Shown: piece after piece, positions 25,944 through 35,103 of the stretch
Layout: each line of letters starts with the position of its first letter
Position numbering within the stretch: position 1 is the stretch's first letter
Assembly (NCBI RefSeq): GCF_024623785.1
Contig: NZ_JANKBZ010000004.1
Coordinates: 310,001 to 374,000 of the forward strand
Direction: 5' to 3'
Length of the DNA stretch: 64,000 bases
From: Archangium lipolyticum
Lineage (GTDB): Bacteria > Myxococcota > Myxococcia > Myxococcales > Myxococcaceae
Notes under the pieces: generated by a model
The model's database searches: none
Seen by the model: only the letters and a program-made list of their open reading frames with translations
What the model was told of the DNA's origin: nothing
Program-made: the position numbers and the translations under genes

Positions 25944-26285
25944 TCAGCGCTCCACCTGCTCGCTGCACGTCATGCAGTGACGCGCCTCGGGAATGGCCCG
26001 CAGCCGGTGCCTCCCGATGGCCCCGCCGCACCGCGCGCAGTGCCCGAACCCGCCCTGCTCGATGCGCACCAGCGCGTCGTCGATGTCCCTCAGCTCTCGC
26101 CGCTCCCGCTCCGACAGCCGCTCCAGCACCGCCTCCACGCTCTCCTCCGCGGCCTCGTCCGCCGGGTCGGACGGCCGCCCGTCCCTGAGCTCCTCGGCCT
26201 CCGCATGGTTGTCACGCAACAGGCCACGCAGGCTGCTCCGCCGCTGCAGCAAGGCCTCCCGTGCCTGGTTCATCAACGTGTGCAT
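25944..26285 (-). CDS. DksA/TraR-type C4 zinc-finger protein
   Basis: The 113-residue protein has an N-terminal coiled coil (about 5-75) and a C-terminal zinc finger GHCARCGGAIGRHRLRAIPE followed by CMTCSEQ, giving four Cys ligands. DksA-family proteins enter the RNA polymerase secondary channel and act with ppGpp. The coil here is shorter than in DksA (151 residues) and the acidic tip is not clear, so it may be one of the shorter TraR-like regulators. It converges with the small lipoprotein gene. The 265 bases upstream, to the YwiC-like gene, show no gene. Confidence 0.9.
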   Translation of the reverse strand: MHTLMNQAREALLQRRSSLRGLLRDNHAEAEELRDGRPSDPADEAAEESVEAVLERLSERERRELRDIDDALVRIEQGGFGHCARCGGAIGRHRLRAIPEARHCMTCSEQVER

Positions 26286-26550
26286 GATGGCTTCCCCACT
26301 TCGCGCGGCGAGCCTCGTGGGCCACCGAGGTATGAGTCGCGCCGGTCCATTTCAGGAACCGTGCCTCGCACCGCCTTCCTCTGGACGGCCCCTCCCGCGC
26401 GCAAGGTTTGCGGCTCTCTCCAGGCCCCTTGTGCACCCCTTGCGCACGGCCCCCTCTCCTCCTCCCACACGCACGCTGGAACACGCCTTGCTCCGGGTGT
26501 TGGCGGCCACCCTCCCGGTGTCCAGACTCCCTTGGATCGAGGTCGCTCGC

Positions 26551-27366
26551 ATGATGTCCTCCCCCTCCGCGTCCACCCCTCCCCGCCCGCTCCTCCAGGG
26601 ACTCCTCCCCCGCGAGCATGGGGCGTACTTCCAGCTCGGCCTCCCGCTGGCCACCGCCCTCCTCGTCTCCGGCGCGCCCCCCGCGGCCCGCTGGCTCTCC
26701 GGGGCCGCCATCGCCTGCCTGCTCGCCCACGAGCCCCTCCTCCTCCTGCTCGGCCACCGGGGCGCCCGCCGCGGTGAGCGTGATGGGGGCCGTGCCCGCT
26801 CATGGGGTGTCGCCGTGGGGCTCCTCGGCGCGCTGTGCTTCGTGCTCGGCACCCTCTCCCTGCCCGCCGGGGTGTGGCCCTTCCTCGCGCTGCCCCTCAT
26901 CCTCGGCGGCGAGGTGCTGCTGCTCGCCTGGAACCATCAGGAGCGCACCCTCGCGGGCGAGGTGCTCGCCGCGCTCGCGCTCGCGGCCTGGGCCGTGCCC
27001 ATCGCCATGGCCGGCGGTCTTCCCGCCTCCACCGCGATGACGCTCTGGGGTACCTATGGACTGGCCTTCGGGCTGGCCACCCTGGCCGTGCGCACCGTCA
27101 TCGCCAGCCACCGCCCCCGCGCCCACCGCGAGCGGCTGCGCTGCTCGGGCGCCGCCCTGGTGGCCGCCTTCCTCCTGGCGGCCGTGGCGTGGGCGCTGCA
27201 GGCCGGGCTGTCCCCGTTGTGCGTGGCGGCGCTGCTGCCCGTGGGCCTCGTGGCGCTCGGGCTGTGCGTGGCCCTGCCCTCGCCCCGGCGGCTCAAGTCC
27301 ATCGGCTGGACGCTGGGCGCGGCGGGCACCCTCACGTCGGTGCTGCTCGGCGTGGGCCTGTCCTGA
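26551..27366 (+). CDS. YwiC-like integral membrane protein
   Basis: The 271-residue protein opens with the family hallmark LPREHGAYFQLGLPLATALL. About eight further hydrophobic helices follow, including LSGAAIACLLAHEPLLLLLG, WGVAVGLLGALCFVLGTL, and a conserved AWNHQERTLAGE loop. YwiC-like proteins are found in many bacteria near nitrate or respiratory genes, but the transport or enzymatic role is not known. The ATG at 26551 is chosen because the family N-terminus follows closely. No partner gene is seen; the convergent START-domain gene ends 19 bases away. Confidence 0.85.
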   Translation: MMSSPSASTPPRPLLQGLLPREHGAYFQLGLPLATALLVSGAPPAARWLSGAAIACLLAHEPLLLLLGHRGARRGERDGGRARSWGVAVGLLGALCFVLGTLSLPAGVWPFLALPLILGGEVLLLAWNHQERTLAGEVLAALALAAWAVPIAMAGGLPASTAMTLWGTYGLAFGLATLAVRTVIASHRPRAHRERLRCSGAALVAAFLLAAVAWALQAGLSPLCVAALLPVGLVALGLCVALPSPRRLKSIGWTLGAAGTLTSVLLGVGLS

Positions 27367-27385
27367 ACGGGGACGGCCCGCGCGT

Positions 27386-28024
27386 CTAGCGTACCGAAGC
27401 CCGCTCCGTGGCCAGCTTGCGCGCCCGCTTCTCCACCGCGCGCACCGTGTCCATCACCGCGTCCTTCTGGCCCACTCCGGCCAGGAAGCCGGGGATGGAG
27501 CCCCCGGGCTCCACGGTGAAGCGGTAGACGAAGCGCACCCGGCTCTCACCGGCCGGGGTGAAGTGCCAGCTGCCCTCGTTGTGGTACAGCCGCACCACGC
27601 CCGTCCGCTCCGGCAGCGCCTTGCCCTGGGAGAACCACCGCTGGCGGAACTGCCCCGTACCGTCCGCGGCCAGCAGCTCCTCGTCCACCACGCGCAGCAC
27701 GTAGTCCCGGTTGGAGATGATGGGGAAATCCAGTTGCGTGTACGTCACGCGCCCGTCCGGCTCGTGGGACACCACCTTGGACTCCGTCACGTACGGCATC
27801 CAGTGCCGGAAGCTCTCGTGGTCCCTCAGCGCGGACTGCACGTCCTGGATGCTGACGTCCAGGTGCCCCTCGGCCCAGACCTCCCGGCCACCGGGGATGT
27901 CCGCACGCTTGCGGGCCTTGATGGCCACATCCCCCCCGGCGACCTTCTCCCATTCCTCCGCCGCCCCAGCACCACTCATCGTCAGGACCACGAACAGGGC
28001 CGTCAGGCCCGGCAGGCTCCGCAT
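27386..28024 (-). CDS. START-domain (SRPBCC fold) periplasmic protein
   Basis: The 212-residue protein has a cleavable signal (MRSLPGLTALFVVLTMSGAGAAEE). A START/Bet v1-like fold follows: HLDVSIQDVQSALRDHESF, HWMPYVTESKVV, FPIISNRDYVLRVVDEE, VRLYHNEGSWHFTPA, and a long C-terminal helix. The pattern is that of bacterial START proteins, which bind lipids or other hydrophobic ligands. Predicted location is the periplasm. The ligand is unknown. It converges with the YwiC-like gene. Confidence 0.86.
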   Translation of the reverse strand: MRSLPGLTALFVVLTMSGAGAAEEWEKVAGGDVAIKARKRADIPGGREVWAEGHLDVSIQDVQSALRDHESFRHWMPYVTESKVVSHEPDGRVTYTQLDFPIISNRDYVLRVVDEELLAADGTGQFRQRWFSQGKALPERTGVVRLYHNEGSWHFTPAGESRVRFVYRFTVEPGGSIPGFLAGVGQKDAVMDTVRAVEKRARKLATERASVR

Positions 28025-28137
28025 GTTCGACTCCCCTCACTTCGAGGCGGGTCACCGGCCGGTTTCCCGCCATCCACCAACACCGCCACCACCAGAATCA
28101 TCGACTTTTGGTACCGGCCAGGGCACGAAGGTAGACC

Positions 28138-29643
28138 ATGACCGGCCACCTGCCAGCCCCCCCACCCGAGCGAGGACTTTTCTGCAATCGCACCCTCAAC
28201 ATGAGGGCCATCAAAGCCATCGGTTATGACATGGATTACACGCTCATTCACTACAAAGTGGAGGCGTGGGAACAGCGGGCCTATGAGCATATGAGAAACC
28301 GGCTCGTGGCCCAGGGTTGGCCCGTGGGCCACCTGACGTTCGATCCGATGCTGGCCATGCGCGGCCTCATCATCGACACGGAGAAGGGAAACCTCCTCAA
28401 GGCCAACCGCTTCGGCTTCGTGAAGAAGGCGCTCCATGGCACCCGGCCCATGGACTTCGAGGCCCAGCGCCGCGAGTACTCCGGCACCATCATCGACCTG
28501 GCCGACCGGCGCTGGGTGTTCCTCAATACGCTTTTCTCACTTTCCGAGGCGTGCCTCTACGCGCAGGTGGTGGACCTGCTGGATGACGGCAAGCTGCCCG
28601 GCCCCATGGGCCCCATGGGCTACGGCGACGTCTACGAGCTGGTGCGCCGCAGCCTGGATGCCACGCACATGGAGGGCGCGCTCAAGGCGGAGATCATCGC
28701 CGACCCGGGGCGCTACGTGCTGGCCGAGCCGGACACGGCGCTCGCGCTGCTGGACCAGAAGAACGCGGGCAAGAAGCTGCTGCTCATCACCAACAGCGAG
28801 TGGGCCTACACGCTGCCGATGATGCACGCGGCGTTCGATCCGTATCTCCCGCCGGGGATGACGTGGCGGGAGCTGTTCGACGTGGTCATCGTCAGCGCCC
28901 GCAAGCCCGAGTTCTTCACCACGCGCTCCTCGCTCTTCGAGGTGGTGACGGCACCGGGCCACGAGGGCCTGCTGCGTCCGCACTCGGGGCCGCTCAAGCC
29001 GAGGACGCCCTACTTCGGGGGCAGCGCCACCGAGGTGGAGCGCTTCCTGGGCATGAGCGGGGATGAAATCCTCTACGTGGGCGACCACATGTTCGGCGAC
29101 GTGCACGTGACGAAGAACGTGCTGCGCTGGCGCACCGCCCTCATCCTGCGCGAGCTGGAGGATGAGATCCGCGCCATCAGCGCCTTCCGGGGCACCGAGG
29201 CGCGGCTCGCCGAGCGGATGCAGCACAAGGAGCGTCTGGAGGCCGAGTCCTGCCAGGTGCGGCTGGAGCTGCAGCGGCGGCGGCTGGGCTATGGCCCGCG
29301 CGAGCCCTCGCCGTCCGACGAGCAGCTGCACGCCCGCGCGCTCGAGCTGCGCACCCAACTGGAAGCGCTCGACACGGAGATCGGCCCGATGGCCCGTGCC
29401 GCCAGCGAGCTGGCCAACCCCATCTGGGGCCTGCTGACGCGGGCGGGCAACGACAAGAGCCACCTGGCGCGCCAGGTGGAGCGCTACGCGGACATCTACA
29501 CGTCGCGGGTGAGCAACTTCCTCTTCGCCACGCCCTTCGTCTACCTGCGCAGCCCGCGCGGCAGCCTCCCGCACGACCCGACCACGCCCGGCGGCACGCC
29601 CGTGTTCCCCGCCAGCGCCACCGGGGACACGAGCGCTCCCTGA
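28138..29643 (+). CDS. HAD-IG family 5'-nucleotidase
   Basis: The 501-residue protein matches the HAD subfamily IG cytosolic 5'-nucleotidases related to human cN-II. GLFCNRTLN then AIGYDMDYTLIHY carries the nucleophile Asp and acid Asp (DMDYT). LLLITNSEWAY is motif II, and GDEILYVGDHMFGDV is motif III with the metal-binding Asp pair. A coiled-coil insertion (about 345-420) and a Ser/Thr/Pro-rich tail follow. It dephosphorylates purine nucleotides such as IMP or GMP in this family. The start at 28138 is kept because the NRTLN segment is conserved. Confidence 0.94.
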   Translation: MTGHLPAPPPERGLFCNRTLNMRAIKAIGYDMDYTLIHYKVEAWEQRAYEHMRNRLVAQGWPVGHLTFDPMLAMRGLIIDTEKGNLLKANRFGFVKKALHGTRPMDFEAQRREYSGTIIDLADRRWVFLNTLFSLSEACLYAQVVDLLDDGKLPGPMGPMGYGDVYELVRRSLDATHMEGALKAEIIADPGRYVLAEPDTALALLDQKNAGKKLLLITNSEWAYTLPMMHAAFDPYLPPGMTWRELFDVVIVSARKPEFFTTRSSLFEVVTAPGHEGLLRPHSGPLKPRTPYFGGSATEVERFLGMSGDEILYVGDHMFGDVHVTKNVLRWRTALILRELEDEIRAISAFRGTEARLAERMQHKERLEAESCQVRLELQRRRLGYGPREPSPSDEQLHARALELRTQLEALDTEIGPMARAASELANPIWGLLTRAGNDKSHLARQVERYADIYTSRVSNFLFATPFVYLRSPRGSLPHDPTTPGGTPVFPASATGDTSAP

Positions 29644-29682
29644 GCCCCGGGGCCGCTGGGACTCCCCCAGCGGCCCCGCCCG

Positions 29683-32262
29683 TCACCCGTTGGAAGGCCG
29701 TCCCGCGAGGGCGTCCATCATCCGGTCCAGCACGCTCTCGAGCTGGGAGAGCTCATAGGGCTTCGGCAGCAGCACGGCGCCCGGCACCGTGTTGCCCGCC
29801 GCGCCGCCGTAGCCGGAGGCGATGATGACCTGGAGACCGGGCCGCTGGCGGACGGCCTCGCGGGCCAGCTCCACCCCCGACATGCCGGGCAGGCTCACGT
29901 CCGTGAACAGCACGTCGATGCCGCCGGAGGCGAGCACCTTCTGGGCCTCCTCCGCGCTCGGCACGGCGAGCACGCGGTGCCCGAGGACATCCAACAGCTC
30001 GCAGACGGAGGAGCGGATGGACTCGTCATCTTCCACGAGGAGGATGCGCAGTTCCTTGGGTGCGGGCGCGGGCGCGGGCGCGGGCGTGGGCGCCGTCCGC
30101 GCGGCCATCCGCTGCTGGCGGTTGCGCAGCAGCTGGCGGAGCTTCCGGGCCAGGTCCTCCCGGCGATAGGGCTTGCTCAACAGGCTGACACCGGGATCCA
30201 ACCGGCCGCCGTGGACGATGGCGTTCTCCGTGTAGCCCGACGTGAAGAGCACCTCGAGGTCCGGCAGGAGCGCCTTGGCCTGCCTGGCGAGCTCCGGGCT
30301 GCGCACCGGGCCGGGCATCACCACGTCGGTGAACAGCAGGTCCACCGGCACGCCGCTCTGGATGACCGCCAGGGCGCTCTGCCCGTCGGTGGCCTTGAGC
30401 ACGCGGTAGCCGAGCTCGCTCAGCAGCTCCACCACCGTGGCACGCACCTCGGCGTCGTCCTCGACCACCAGGATGGTCTCGTTCCCCCCCTCGATGGGGC
30501 CCGAGACGACCTCGGTGCGCTGCACCTCCGCCTGGAACGAGCGCGGCAGGTAGATCTTGATGGTCGTCCCGTGTCCGACCTCGCTGTAGATCTTGATGTG
30601 GCCGCCGGTCTGCTTGACGAAGCCGTACACCATGCTCAGCCCCAGCCCCGTGCCTTGGCCCTCGGGCTTGGTCGTGAAGAAGGGCTCGAAGACCCGCTCC
30701 ATGATCTCCGGCGACATGCCACAGCCGGTGTCGGAGACCGCCAGCATCACGTACTGGCCGGGGGTGACCTCCGAGTGGAGCTGGGCGTAGTGGTCGTCGA
30801 GCATGGCGTTGCCGGCCTCGATGGTCAGCTTGCCCTCGCCCTCCATCGCGTCGCGGGCGTTGATGGCCAGGTTCAGGATGACGTTCTCGAGCTGGTTGGG
30901 ATCGGCGAACGTGTTCCAGAGGCCCCCGGCGATGACCGTCTCGAGCGCGATGTCCTCGCCCAGGGCGCGCCGCAGCAGGTCGTCCATGGCACGCACCAGC
31001 CGCCCCACGTTGAGGGCCATGGGCTCGAGCGGCTGCCGCCGCGCGAACGCGAGCAGCTGGGAGGCGAGTCTGGCACCGCGCTCGACGGCGCCGACGGCGG
31101 TCTGCAGGCGCCGCTGCGCCTGCTCGCTCCCGGAGATCTCCCGCTGCAGGAGCTGGAGATTGCCGCCGATGACCTGCAGCAGGTTGTTGAAGTCGTGCGC
31201 CACCCCGCCCGTGAGCTTGCCCACCGCCTCCATCTTCTGGGCCTGCCGCAGCGCGGCCTCGGTCTGCCGCCGCTCGGCCTCGCTCTCCTCGAGGGCGCGG
31301 GTGCGCTCGCGGACCAGCTCCTCGAGGTGCTCGCGGTATTTGAGCAGCTCGTCCTGGGCGCGCTTCTGCGCGGTGACGTCGTTCCCCTGAGCGAAGATGC
31401 CCGAGATCGTCCCATCCGGTTCGATGATGGGCTGGTACACGAAATCGACATACGCCGCCGTGAGCGTCGAGCCCGGCTCCCGCTGCACGAGGAGCCGCTG
31501 TCCCCGGCCGACGATCGGCTCGCCCGTCGTGAACACCTGGTCGAGCATTTCGAAGAAGCCCTGCCCCTCGACTTCGGGAAGGGCTTCCCGAGCCGGCTTG
31601 CCCAGGAGCTCCCGATGGCCGACGAGCTGGTAGTAGGAGGGGTTGACCAGTTCGAAGACATGCTCCCGGCCCCGGAGGAAGGCCACGAACCCGGGCGCCT
31701 GTTCGAACAGCCGGCGGAGATGACGGCGCTCGGCGTCGAGGTTCCTGTTGGCCTCCTGGACGAGCCGCGCGCGCTGAAGGACCCCCGCCTCCATCTGTTC
31801 CATGGGAGGGGCCTCCTCCCGGGCGAGCTCCGCGGCCCTCACGGCCTGCTTGAGCCGTTGCAGCTCCGTCACGTCCACGGTGTGCTGGAGGATGAAGGCC
31901 ACCTCGCCCCGGTCATCGAGGAGCGGCGTATGGGTGGCACTCCAGTAGCGGTCCTCGACGACCACGCCCCCGGGGGTCTGGCGGGGGACCCGATAGGGGA
32001 TCAGCGCCAGGGTGTCCGGTACGCGCCCCTTCAGGACCCGCTCGAACGACTCCCGCAGCTGGCGCGCGCTGCTGTTGTTGGGGTCGTTCGGATCATGGGG
32101 GAACGCCTCGAAGACGCTCCGCCCCAGGATGTCCTCGGCCCGGCTCGCGGTCACCCGCAGGTAGGCCTCGTTGGCCGCGACGTACCGCAGCTCCCGGTCC
32201 AACACCATGTAGGGATTGGGCGAGCGGTCGAAGAGCGTCTCGAAGTCGATGGTGTGGGGCAT
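29683..32262 (-). CDS. PAS hybrid sensor histidine kinase with two receiver domains
   Basis: The 859-residue protein (start chosen at MPHTIDFETLF; ATGs at 32325 and 32346 are also in frame) has PAS1 about 8-130, then PAS2 about 180-300. A coiled coil leads to HisKA with His356 in GGVAHDFNNLLQ (the HisKA_2-like H-D-F-NNLL type), then HATPase (NLAINARDAM, GTGLGLSMVYGF). Two receivers follow: ILVVEDDAEVR with LLFTDVVMPG, and ILLVEDDESIR with VLFTDVSLPG. They are joined by an Ala-Pro linker encoded by a GGGCGC run near 30060-30098. It has no TM segment. Two receivers downstream of one kinase suggest phosphorelay. It converges with the 5'-nucleotidase gene. Confidence 0.93.
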   Translation of the reverse strand: MPHTIDFETLFDRSPNPYMVLDRELRYVAANEAYLRVTASRAEDILGRSVFEAFPHDPNDPNNSSARQLRESFERVLKGRVPDTLALIPYRVPRQTPGGVVVEDRYWSATHTPLLDDRGEVAFILQHTVDVTELQRLKQAVRAAELAREEAPPMEQMEAGVLQRARLVQEANRNLDAERRHLRRLFEQAPGFVAFLRGREHVFELVNPSYYQLVGHRELLGKPAREALPEVEGQGFFEMLDQVFTTGEPIVGRGQRLLVQREPGSTLTAAYVDFVYQPIIEPDGTISGIFAQGNDVTAQKRAQDELLKYREHLEELVRERTRALEESEAERRQTEAALRQAQKMEAVGKLTGGVAHDFNNLLQVIGGNLQLLQREISGSEQAQRRLQTAVGAVERGARLASQLLAFARRQPLEPMALNVGRLVRAMDDLLRRALGEDIALETVIAGGLWNTFADPNQLENVILNLAINARDAMEGEGKLTIEAGNAMLDDHYAQLHSEVTPGQYVMLAVSDTGCGMSPEIMERVFEPFFTTKPEGQGTGLGLSMVYGFVKQTGGHIKIYSEVGHGTTIKIYLPRSFQAEVQRTEVVSGPIEGGNETILVVEDDAEVRATVVELLSELGYRVLKATDGQSALAVIQSGVPVDLLFTDVVMPGPVRSPELARQAKALLPDLEVLFTSGYTENAIVHGGRLDPGVSLLSKPYRREDLARKLRQLLRNRQQRMAARTAPTPAPAPAPAPKELRILLVEDDESIRSSVCELLDVLGHRVLAVPSAEEAQKVLASGGIDVLFTDVSLPGMSGVELAREAVRQRPGLQVIIASGYGGAAGNTVPGAVLLPKPYELSQLESVLDRMMDALAGRPSNG

Positions 32263-32413
32263 TGTTGAAGGCGGGCCGAAGCCCCTCCGCTCTCTTGCCT
32301 GGCTGCGAGTCCCTGGAGGGCTCATGCTTTCCAGGTACACAAACAATCGAGAGGAGGCGACACCAAATCCCGCCCCGGGCCCTCTCGGAGACCATCGCCT
32401 GACACAACCCGGC

Positions 32414-32869
32414 CTACTGCGTGCGGCGCCAGAGGTCCCGCAGGTCGGGCGACAGGTTGCTCTCGACGTCCTCGGCCTCGCCCTCCGAGATGTGCTCGCG
32501 CAGCCCCTGGAAGACGGCGCGCACCAGGGGCTCCACCTCGGACACGTCCTTGCGCAGGTCCTCCGCCACCACCCTCAGGAAGTCGTCCCGGTTCTTGCCA
32601 AAAGCGCGCACCGGCTTGTCCTCACCCTCCTGGGGCAGGAACTCCACCAGCTTGCGCGGCAACTGCGCCTTCAGGTCCTTCGCCTCGCCGGGCTGGATGC
32701 GGTGCAGCAGGGCATTGACGACCGACACCGCCGCACATTCCGCCACCCCGGGTTCCAACTTCCCTACCTCGCACAGGTGTTTGATGAAGGCGGCGTAGGT
32801 AGAGCCGACACGGGACAGGTGCCGCTTCTCGCTCCGGCTCAGGGGGGTTTCCTCTGGAATATCAGCCAT
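32414..32869 (-). CDS. DUF2267 protein
   Basis: The 151-residue protein starts at ATG 32869 with GAGGAGCG upstream. It is all helical, with a DUF2267 core (about 20-145): FIKHLCEVGKLEPGVAECAA, LHRIQPGEAKDLKAQLPRKL, FLRVVAEDLRKDVSEVEPLV, then VFQGLREHISEGEAEDVESN. The pattern of two repeated four-helix units (DLKAQLP..L and DVESNLS..L) is typical. DUF2267 proteins are soluble and of unknown function, often in stress-induced operons. It is next to the hybrid kinase, 151 bases upstream on the same strand. Confidence 0.87.
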   Translation of the reverse strand: MADIPEETPLSRSEKRHLSRVGSTYAAFIKHLCEVGKLEPGVAECAAVSVVNALLHRIQPGEAKDLKAQLPRKLVEFLPQEGEDKPVRAFGKNRDDFLRVVAEDLRKDVSEVEPLVRAVFQGLREHISEGEAEDVESNLSPDLRDLWRRTQ

Positions 32870-33013
32870 TTCGCGCTCCTCGGTGTCGTCTCCTGAAAGG
32901 TGGACATGCCCTGGCGGGAGGGGAGATGGGCTGATCGGAGGGCGGGCGGTGGAGACCGGGGCGGGGGTGGAACGCCTGGAGAGCGAGCGGGCGACCTGGG
33001 CGATCAGCAAGGA

Positions 33014-33556
33014 ATGTCAGACCCCTCTAGTATCAGTGGTGCCGTGAGCCATTCGACCACCAACGGCGCGTTGCGAGTCCTGGAGCAGGGCAATCTTCTC
33101 GACGGGGCGTACCTGGTGCCTGGCCTGAACGGAACCGGAGACAAGAAGCGGGCCCGCAAGAAGAAAGCGGCGCCCAAACCGGGCTTCGTCACGGCGCTGG
33201 CGCTGGCGGTGCAGCAGGGGCGGCAGCTCGCGAAGGAAGTGGGCAAGACGGCGCTGTCGCGCTGCCCGCGCTGTGGACACGTGGGGCCGACGCAGCGGGA
33301 CTTCGGCACGCGCATCATCCGGGGCGAGCGCCGGCCGCAGTCCTGGTGCCGCAACTGCCGGAAGACGAACCTGCCGCCGCTCAAGGCCCTGCCGGATGCC
33401 TCGGGCCGGGACGTGAAGGCCGCGCACGGGGAAAAGGCCCAGGAGAAGCACGAGAAGTCCCGCCGCGCCCCGGTCCGCGAGGTTCGCCAGGCCCGTGAGG
33501 ACGGCTGGCTGTTCCCGCCAGAGATGCTGGGCGGCGGCAAGCGCCGCGACTCCTGA
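33014..33556 (+). CDS. basic zinc-ribbon-like hypothetical protein
   Basis: The 180-residue protein starts at ATG 33014 with AAGGA 2 bases upstream. It has a KKRARKKKAAPK basic patch (about 43-55), a four-Cys zinc-ribbon-like part CPRCGHVGPTQRDFG and WCRNCRK (about 83-115), then a Lys/Arg/Glu-rich tail (about 125-180). Cysteine spacing fits a zinc ribbon. It could bind nucleic acid. No named family is recognised. It opens a run of small basic proteins to 35.6 kb. Confidence 0.7.
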   Translation: MSDPSSISGAVSHSTTNGALRVLEQGNLLDGAYLVPGLNGTGDKKRARKKKAAPKPGFVTALALAVQQGRQLAKEVGKTALSRCPRCGHVGPTQRDFGTRIIRGERRPQSWCRNCRKTNLPPLKALPDASGRDVKAAHGEKAQEKHEKSRRAPVREVRQAREDGWLFPPEMLGGGKRRDS

Positions 33557-33652
33557 GGCCCGGGCAACCGTCCGGGGCCTCCGTCCGCTCCCCCTGGGGA
33601 TGACGGCACCGCCGTGCGCACTCATTCCTCACGAGGCAAGGAAGGAGAGCAC

Positions 33653-33919
33653 ATGGCGGTTCGAACGGACACAGTGGGTATCAAGAACCTGCGTCAGGCG
33701 GACGTGCACGCGGCACAGTCCGGCCAGCAGGCCAGCAAAGGTCGGCCCATTCCCTTTCAGGACGAGCTCCCGGCGCTGAAGCGCGAGCGGCTGCTGGCCC
33801 GGGCCCGGCTGGGCCCGGCCGCGGAACTCCACCTGCCGAAGATTCCCCGGACGGTGGCCCCCGTGCGCGGGCGCAAGAAGCCCCCCAGTCAGATGCACAT
33901 CAAACGCAACGGCGGGTGA
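33653..33919 (+). CDS. small basic protein, MAVRT family
   Basis: The 88-residue, Lys/Arg-rich protein starts at ATG 33653 with AAGGAGAG upstream. It begins MAVRTDTVGIKN and ends GRKKPPSQMHIKRNGG. The N-terminus resembles the protein at 34725 (MAVRTREAGTKNK) and the C-terminus resembles the one at 35104 (GRKKAPSEMDITHSGG). This points to a small paralogous group. No cysteine, no TM, probably disordered. I do not recognise a function; nucleic-acid or cell-surface binding is possible. Confidence 0.65.
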   Translation: MAVRTDTVGIKNLRQADVHAAQSGQQASKGRPIPFQDELPALKRERLLARARLGPAAELHLPKIPRTVAPVRGRKKPPSQMHIKRNGG

Positions 33920-33972
33920 GCCCGGCAACAAAACGGGGACAGGCGCGATGGGCGGTCTATGCTGGGACCGAA

Positions 33973-34641
33973 ATGAGTGACGCGCTGTTCTCCTCGGAAG
34001 TGGAACCGGCCGACACGCGGTACCTGTGGCGGCTGTGGTTCGCGGACGTGCTGGACCTGGCCACCTCGGCATGGGTGGGCTGGGGAGTCCTGCGCATGGT
34101 GGACGTGGAGCGCACGGGGGGCTCGCTCGTGGTGGCCGGCGTGGTGACGTGGCTCCTGCTGTCGCTGGCGAGCGGGCTGAGCGGGTGGACGCTCTGGCGG
34201 GGCCTGGTGGGCCTGCGGCTGGTGGCGGATGGGAGCGCGCCGGGCGTGGCGCGGGGGCTCGGCCGGGCCTTCGTGGTGCCGGTGGACCTGGCCATCTCCC
34301 CCTTCCTCCAGCGGCGGTATCTCGACCGCCTCCTGAAGGTGCAGCCCGAGGCCGTGGCGCTGCTGTCCAAGCGCTGGCAGCGCGGCCTGGGCTGGCAGGT
34401 CTTCTGGCTGGTGATGGTGCTCGGCGCGGTGTGGTTCATCGTCATGCCCACCCGGCGCGAGGCCGTCACCTACCTCAAGCGGCTGGACGGGTGGCGCTGC
34501 TGCCACGCGAAGACACCCCCCTCGGCCTTCAAGTGCTCGACCTCGCTGTGGCGCGCGCGCGGTGCCGCCGAGAGCGGAGACGCCCAGGCCCAGGCCATCA
34601 TGGCGGACTGTCCACGCGCCTCGGGCACGCTGGAGCCCTGA
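33973..34641 (+). CDS. RDD-like membrane protein
   Basis: The 222-residue protein starts at MSDALFSSE. After an N-terminal part it has RYLWRLWFADVLDLATSAWVG, with the Arg and Asp pattern of RDD domains, then hydrophobic segments at VVAGVVTWLLLSLASGLSG and VFWLVMVLGAVWFIV. A soluble C-terminal stretch of about 45 residues has CC and C residues and a short Ala-rich helix. RDD proteins are membrane proteins of unclear, perhaps transport, function. It lies between small basic-protein genes but seems to have its own leader. Confidence 0.7.
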   Translation: MSDALFSSEVEPADTRYLWRLWFADVLDLATSAWVGWGVLRMVDVERTGGSLVVAGVVTWLLLSLASGLSGWTLWRGLVGLRLVADGSAPGVARGLGRAFVVPVDLAISPFLQRRYLDRLLKVQPEAVALLSKRWQRGLGWQVFWLVMVLGAVWFIVMPTRREAVTYLKRLDGWRCCHAKTPPSAFKCSTSLWRARGAAESGDAQAQAIMADCPRASGTLEP

Positions 34642-34724
34642 GCCGCGCGAGACCGGCACCCGAGCGAGCGGGGGGATGGAAAAACCGCCCGGGCGTCCTT
34701 ACCTCCGAGTCAGGAGGCCAACAC

Positions 34725-35003
34725 ATGGCGGTCAGGACGCGGGAAGCAGGTACCAAGAACAAGAGGCGGGTGACGAGCGTCGACGAGACGCAGCCCAACC
34801 GGCAGGCCCAGGGGCTCAGCAAGGGACGCAAGACCGTGCCGCGAGACCAGGCCGCGGCCCTGCGCCGCCAGAAGCTGATGCGCAAGGCCACGCCCGGCCC
34901 CGCCATGACGGAGCCCGTCGGACTCGGGCCCGCCACCACCGAGGTGAAGCCCGGAAAGAAGACCCTCACCCGGCGCAAGGCGAAGCGCGGCAACCTCGTG
35001 TAG
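34725..35003 (+). CDS. small basic protein, MAVRT family
   Basis: The 92-residue protein has SD AGGAGG upstream of ATG 34725 and starts MAVRTREAGTKNKRR. It is dense in Lys/Arg and ends TRRKAKRGNLV. The upstream context (..AGGAGGCCAACACATGGCGG) is close to that of the gene at 33653 (..AAGGAGAGCACATGGCGG). No domain is known. A predicted pI far above neutral suggests interaction with an acidic polymer. Confidence 0.65.
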   Translation: MAVRTREAGTKNKRRVTSVDETQPNRQAQGLSKGRKTVPRDQAAALRRQKLMRKATPGPAMTEPVGLGPATTEVKPGKKTLTRRKAKRGNLV

Positions 35004-35103
35004 CGCTCACGCCCCAACCCCCATTCCCATCCATCCGACAGAGATGGACCGGCCCCCCTGGTCAATCGGGCCGGCCATCCCTACCTCACGCTGGGGAGGT
35101 CCC

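Noticed and set aside
29977-32268. Long plus-strand open frame (763 codons) opposite the hybrid kinase
   Set aside because: It mirrors the kinase gene, is rich in Leu/Gly/His, and has no recognisable motif.
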